Shown here piece after piece: positions 60,958 through 64,000 of a DNA stretch of 64,000 nt; within the stretch, counting starts at the first letter, position 1; each line of letters starts with the position of its first letter. The notes under the pieces were generated by a model. It ran no database searches. It was not told where the DNA came from and saw only the letters and a list, made by a program, of their open reading frames with translations. Origin of the DNA: UBA10518 sp022837185 (lineage in GTDB: Bacteria > Desulfobacterota > Desulfobulbia > Desulfobulbales > Desulfobulbaceae); the NCBI GenBank assembly GCA_034007705.1, contig JAVEQK010000002.1, forward strand, positions 1 to 64,000. Reading direction: 5' to 3'. The position numbers and the translations under genes are program-made.

Positions 60958-61637
60958 CAATTCCTCCCGACCATCTCCAGCACCCTGGCTGCCACCTCTT
61001 CCACGCTCATGTCCGTGGAGTCTATATGCACGGCGTCGGGTGCCGGCCGGAGCGGCGCCAGGGAACGTTCACTGTCGTCCCGGTCGCGTTTGCGGATCCG
61101 GGCCAGGATTTCCTCTTCATTGACCTCAACCCCCCTTCGGCGAAGCTGCCCCACCCTTCTCCTTGCCCTTTCCTCCGGGGTTGCATCAAGATAAAATTTC
61201 CATGCGGCGCCCGGGAACACCACCGTGCCCATATCCCGTCCTTCCGCGACAATCCCCCCGTCTGCCCCGATCCGCCGCTGCATTGCCGTCATGCGCTCAC
61301 GGACCGGCCCCAGGGCTGAAACAGCCGAGGCCGCCATGCCGATTTCCTCCGTCCGGATCCGGCGGCTCACATCCTCACCATCCAGGACCACCCGGACGTC
61401 ATCCTGTTCGGAGCGGGGAGGAAGAAATCGGATATCCAAATCGGATAAAATCCTTTTGACTTCATCTTCGTTATGAATATCAACACCGTTAATTATGCAT
61501 TTGAGGGCAACCGCTCTGTACATGGCACCGGTATCAAGATAGGTAAAGCCTATCTCTTGTGCCACTCTTCTGCTTATGGTCGATTTGCCGACTCCGGAAG
61601 GGCCGTCGATGGTGACAATCCGCAACCGTTCAGCCAT
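60957..61637 (-). CDS. cmk: Cytidylate kinase
   Basis: Protein of 226 residues. P-loop IDGPSGVGKSTISRRVA (near 10-26), YLDTGAMYRAVAL, the NMP-binding RIRTEEIGMAASAVSALGPVRE and AEGRDMGTVVFP. It phosphorylates CMP and dCMP. The start overlaps the hisC stop by eight bases, so it is co-translated with hisC and gatA upstream. The order gatA-hisC-cmk is common in this group of bacteria. Confidence 0.95.
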   Translation of the reverse strand: MAERLRIVTIDGPSGVGKSTISRRVAQEIGFTYLDTGAMYRAVALKCIINGVDIHNEDEVKRILSDLDIRFLPPRSEQDDVRVVLDGEDVSRRIRTEEIGMAASAVSALGPVRERMTAMQRRIGADGGIVAEGRDMGTVVFPGAAWKFYLDATPEERARRRVGQLRRRGVEVNEEEILARIRKRDRDDSERSLAPLRPAPDAVHIDSTDMSVEEVAARVLEMVGRN

Positions 61638-62742
61638 AACCGAGTTCCCGCAAACACTCCCTCAGGGCGGTGACAAAACGGCGGTTCTCCGCTTCGGTGC
61701 CGACGGTGATCCGGATGAAATCCGGATACCCGTACGCTTTCATGGAGCGCACGATCACCCCCCTATGGAGCAGGGCCTCATAGAGCCTCGTCGCGTCGCC
61801 CCGGACATCGATGAGGAAAAAGTTGGTATGCGACGGGTAGGCCCGGCATCCGAGTTGTTCCACTTCACCGCTCAACCACGCCCTGCCCCTGGCTGTCTCG
61901 GCAACGGTCATGGCGTAATGCTCTTTATCCCCCAGGGCGGCAGCGGCCCCGACCTGAGCCAGGAGATTGATATTGAACGGCTGGCGGACCCGATGCAGGA
62001 GAGCGGCGATGTCCCGGTGCATGAGGCCATAGCCCACCCGCAGGCCGGCCAGGCCGAATGCCTTGGAAAAAGTGCGCAGGGACACCAGCGGGGCCAGATC
62101 CTCCCCGTTGCGGATATACGACAGCACATCGATGCGCAGTTCCGGGGAAACGAAGTCGACATACGCCTCATCAAGCACCACCACCACCTCTTCGGGAACC
62201 CTGCGCAGAAACGTTGCAAACCGTTCCCGGGAAATCAGGGTGCCGCAGGGGTTGTTGGGGTTGTCCATGAAGATAAGCCGGGTGCGGCCGTCGATCATGG
62301 CAAGGATCCGCTCAAGATCATGATGCATGTCGGCGAGCGGCACCACGATGTTCGTCCCGCCCCGTACCTGAACAAATTTCTGGTACATGAGAAAGGAGGG
62401 GTGGCTGGTAATGACACCATCTCCTTCCCTGACAAAGGCCTTGACCAGAAATTCGATGACCTCGTTGGAACCGTTGCCCGGCACGATTTCTTCCGGAGAC
62501 GCTCCGCTCCATGCGGCCACCGCCTCGGTCAGGTAATAGCTGGAACCGTCGGGATAGCGGTGCAGTGAGGACAGGGCCCCGGCTATTGCTTCCACGGCCC
62601 TGGGCGACGGACCCCACGGGTTTTCGTTGGAAGCCAGCTTGATGGAGCCGGTTATGCCGTACTCCCGCTCCAGCTCCTCCAGGGGCTTACCAGGTGGATA
62701 CGGTGTTATTTCGCTGATGTGGGGGGCGGGACGGAGTTTCAT
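61630..62742 (-). CDS. hisC: Histidinol-phosphate aminotransferase
   Basis: PLP-dependent aminotransferase of 370 residues. Motifs: LASNENPWGPSPRAVEA, PGNGSNEVIEFL, FMDNPNNPCGT, DEAYVDF and the PLP-lysine SLRTFSKAFGLAGLRVGYG. It makes histidinol phosphate in histidine synthesis. ATG 62742 is chosen, overlapping the gatA stop (ATGA); the longer frame from 62799 is not supported. A relaxed-specificity aromatic aminotransferase role is possible but less likely. Confidence 0.92.
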   Translation of the reverse strand: MKLRPAPHISEITPYPPGKPLEELEREYGITGSIKLASNENPWGPSPRAVEAIAGALSSLHRYPDGSSYYLTEAVAAWSGASPEEIVPGNGSNEVIEFLVKAFVREGDGVITSHPSFLMYQKFVQVRGGTNIVVPLADMHHDLERILAMIDGRTRLIFMDNPNNPCGTLISRERFATFLRRVPEEVVVVLDEAYVDFVSPELRIDVLSYIRNGEDLAPLVSLRTFSKAFGLAGLRVGYGLMHRDIAALLHRVRQPFNINLLAQVGAAAALGDKEHYAMTVAETARGRAWLSGEVEQLGCRAYPSHTNFFLIDVRGDATRLYEALLHRGVIVRSMKAYGYPDFIRITVGTEAENRRFVTALRECLRELGYG

Positions 62743-64000
62743 TGTTCCACCACCCCCGGCAGAATCCCCCTGACACCGGCCCGCTGCTCCAGATTCCACG
62801 CCGCCCTGAGAAGAATATCCTCCCTGAAGTGCGCCCCCTGCAGCTGGATGCCGATGGGCAGTCCGTCCCCGCTGAAACCCGCCGGCACGGACATACCGGG
62901 AATTCCGGCAAGATTCGCGGAAATTGTCAGAATATCGGAGAGGTACACGGCAAGGGGATCATCGGCCTTGTCCCCGATTTTCCATGCCGGGGCCGGGGTC
63001 ACCGGTGAGGCGATCAGATCACAATCACGGAAAACCCTGGCGAAATCGTCCCTGAGGAGGGTCCGCACCTGGGAAGCCTTTTTGTAGTAGGCATCGTAAT
63101 AGCCGGCGGACAACGCGTAGGTGCCGATGAGGATCCTTCTTTTCACCTCATCGCCGAACCCGGCCGACCTGCTCCGGCGGTACATGTCCAGCAACGACCC
63201 GGCCTGTGTATCGCGGAAACCGTAGCGCACGCCGTCGTAGCGGGCAAGGTTTGAACTGGCTTCGGCCGGGGCGATCAGGTAATAGGCGGCCACGCAGTAC
63301 GGAGTATAGGGCAGGGAGACCTCGACTATCCTGGCGCCGGCATCGGCGAGCATGGTGATGCCGGCCCGCACCACCTGCTCCACCTCCGGGTCCAGGCCGT
63401 CACCGAAATATTCGGCCGGCACGCCGACCCTGACTCCCCGCAGGCCGTCCTGCAGCATGGAGGTGTAATCCGGCACCGGCGCGTCGGCAGAGGTCGAATC
63501 ACGCGGATCATGGCCGCTGATCACATTCATCATCAGGGCGCAGTCACTGACATCCCGGGTCAACGGCCCGACCTGGTCGAGCGACGAGGCAAAGGCGACC
63601 AGGCCGTAGCGCGAAACCCGGCCATAGGTCGGCTTCATCCCCACCACGCCGCACAGAGAGGCGGGCTGCCGAATGGAGCCGCCGGTATCCGATCCGAGGG
63701 TGGCCAGACTTTCGCCGGCCGCCACGCATGCGGCGCTGCCGCCGCTGGAACCACCGGTGATATATCCGGGGCGCCAGGGATTTTCAGGGACGCCGAAAGC
63801 ACAGTTTTCACTGGTGGAACCCATGGCAAATTCATCCATGGCCAGTTTACCCACCAAGACCGCGCCGGCGGCGTCAAGTTTCTCAATGACCGTGGCGTCA
63901 TAGGGCGGAAGAAAATGTTCCAGCATTTTTGAGCCGCAGGTTGTGCGCATGGTTGTCGTGCACAGCACATCCTTGACAGCAATGGGCAGGCCGCACAGCG
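62739..64000 (-). CDS. gatA: Aspartyl/glutamyl-tRNA amidotransferase subunit A (partial, 5' end outside window)
   Basis: The visible 420 codons start within the conserved region LPIAVKDV (catalytic Lys) and include the amidase signature GSDTGGSIRQPA with the Ser-cisSer pair and GGSSGGSAA. The enzyme releases ammonia from glutamine for making Gln-tRNA or Asn-tRNA. The beginning of the gene lies past the window edge. The stop overlaps the hisC start. Confidence 0.93.
   Translation of the reverse strand, partial: LCGLPIAVKDVLCTTTMRTTCGSKMLEHFLPPYDATVIEKLDAAGAVLVGKLAMDEFAMGSTSENCAFGVPENPWRPGYITGGSSGGSAACVAAGESLATLGSDTGGSIRQPASLCGVVGMKPTYGRVSRYGLVAFASSLDQVGPLTRDVSDCALMMNVISGHDPRDSTSADAPVPDYTSMLQDGLRGVRVGVPAEYFGDGLDPEVEQVVRAGITMLADAGARIVEVSLPYTPYCVAAYYLIAPAEASSNLARYDGVRYGFRDTQAGSLLDMYRRSRSAGFGDEVKRRILIGTYALSAGYYDAYYKKASQVRTLLRDDFARVFRDCDLIASPVTPAPAWKIGDKADDPLAVYLSDILTISANLAGIPGMSVPAGFSGDGLPIGIQLQGAHFREDILLRAAWNLEQRAGVRGILPGVVEQ

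Overview
The window is 64 kb of GC-rich (about 60%) bacterial chromosome. Its gene content suggests an anaerobic, respiratory member of the Desulfobacterota, possibly near Desulfobulbales or Desulfuromonadales. The clues are 22-heme and 11-heme c-type cytochromes with a Cbc-like quinol oxidoreductase, a rubrerythrin/desulfoferrodoxin/rubredoxin/A-type flavoprotein oxygen-defence set, a NifX-like protein, a CcsA-like haem export protein, many response regulators, and a sigma-54 activator with a matching promoter. The taxon is inferred from content only. A 100-N gap flanked by identical 127-bp ends shows that this is a scaffolded draft or metagenome assembly.

Layout: 0.1-4.4 kb holds an MscS-type channel, a PAS/AAA+ sigma-54 activator and a NifX-like protein. 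From 4.6 to 15.2 kb lies a signalling and ion-transport island: a Cache-domain histidine kinase, five receiver-domain proteins (none with a DNA-binding output), a histidine-kinase-like protein without an ATP site, a small tail-motif protein behind a strong sigma-54 promoter, a CBS protein, a DASS/SLC13 anion transporter, a receiver fused to an LCIB-like (beta-type) carbonic anhydrase domain, and an NhaD Na+/H+ antiporter with a structured leader. This is the most unusual part of the window. From 15.5 to 36.7 kb the content is mostly housekeeping: a YhaO/YhaN nuclease-like pair, a repeat-built lipoprotein, a U32 peptidase, a zinc protease, LemA, MscL, a CcsA-like protein, glucokinase, a hybrid kinase, a DegQ protease, MazG, a small-molecule kinase, Tgt, YajC and a cation efflux protein. 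From 36.9 to 40.7 kb is a biotin cluster (bioF-bioG-bioC-bioD).

From 42.6 to 50.6 kb on the minus strand is a five-gene electron-transfer operon: a membrane-anchored multihaem cytochrome, a cytochrome b with a trihaem tail, an NHL propeller, a 22-haem cytochrome and an 11-haem cytochrome. It looks like a route from the quinone pool to the periplasm or beyond. From 51.0 to 57.0 kb are UPF0210/ACT proteins, an M24 peptidase, an alpha/beta hydrolase, two small exported proteins and Pal. From 57.2 to 60.9 kb is an oxidative-stress cluster headed by an unusual PerR-winged-helix fusion. The window ends with cmk, hisC and a partial gatA on the minus strand.

The 4.6-15.2 kb genes can be read together as a multi-input phosphorelay that tunes sodium-coupled anion uptake, Na+/H+ exchange and CO2/bicarbonate chemistry. 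That reading is inference from co-location and domain content.
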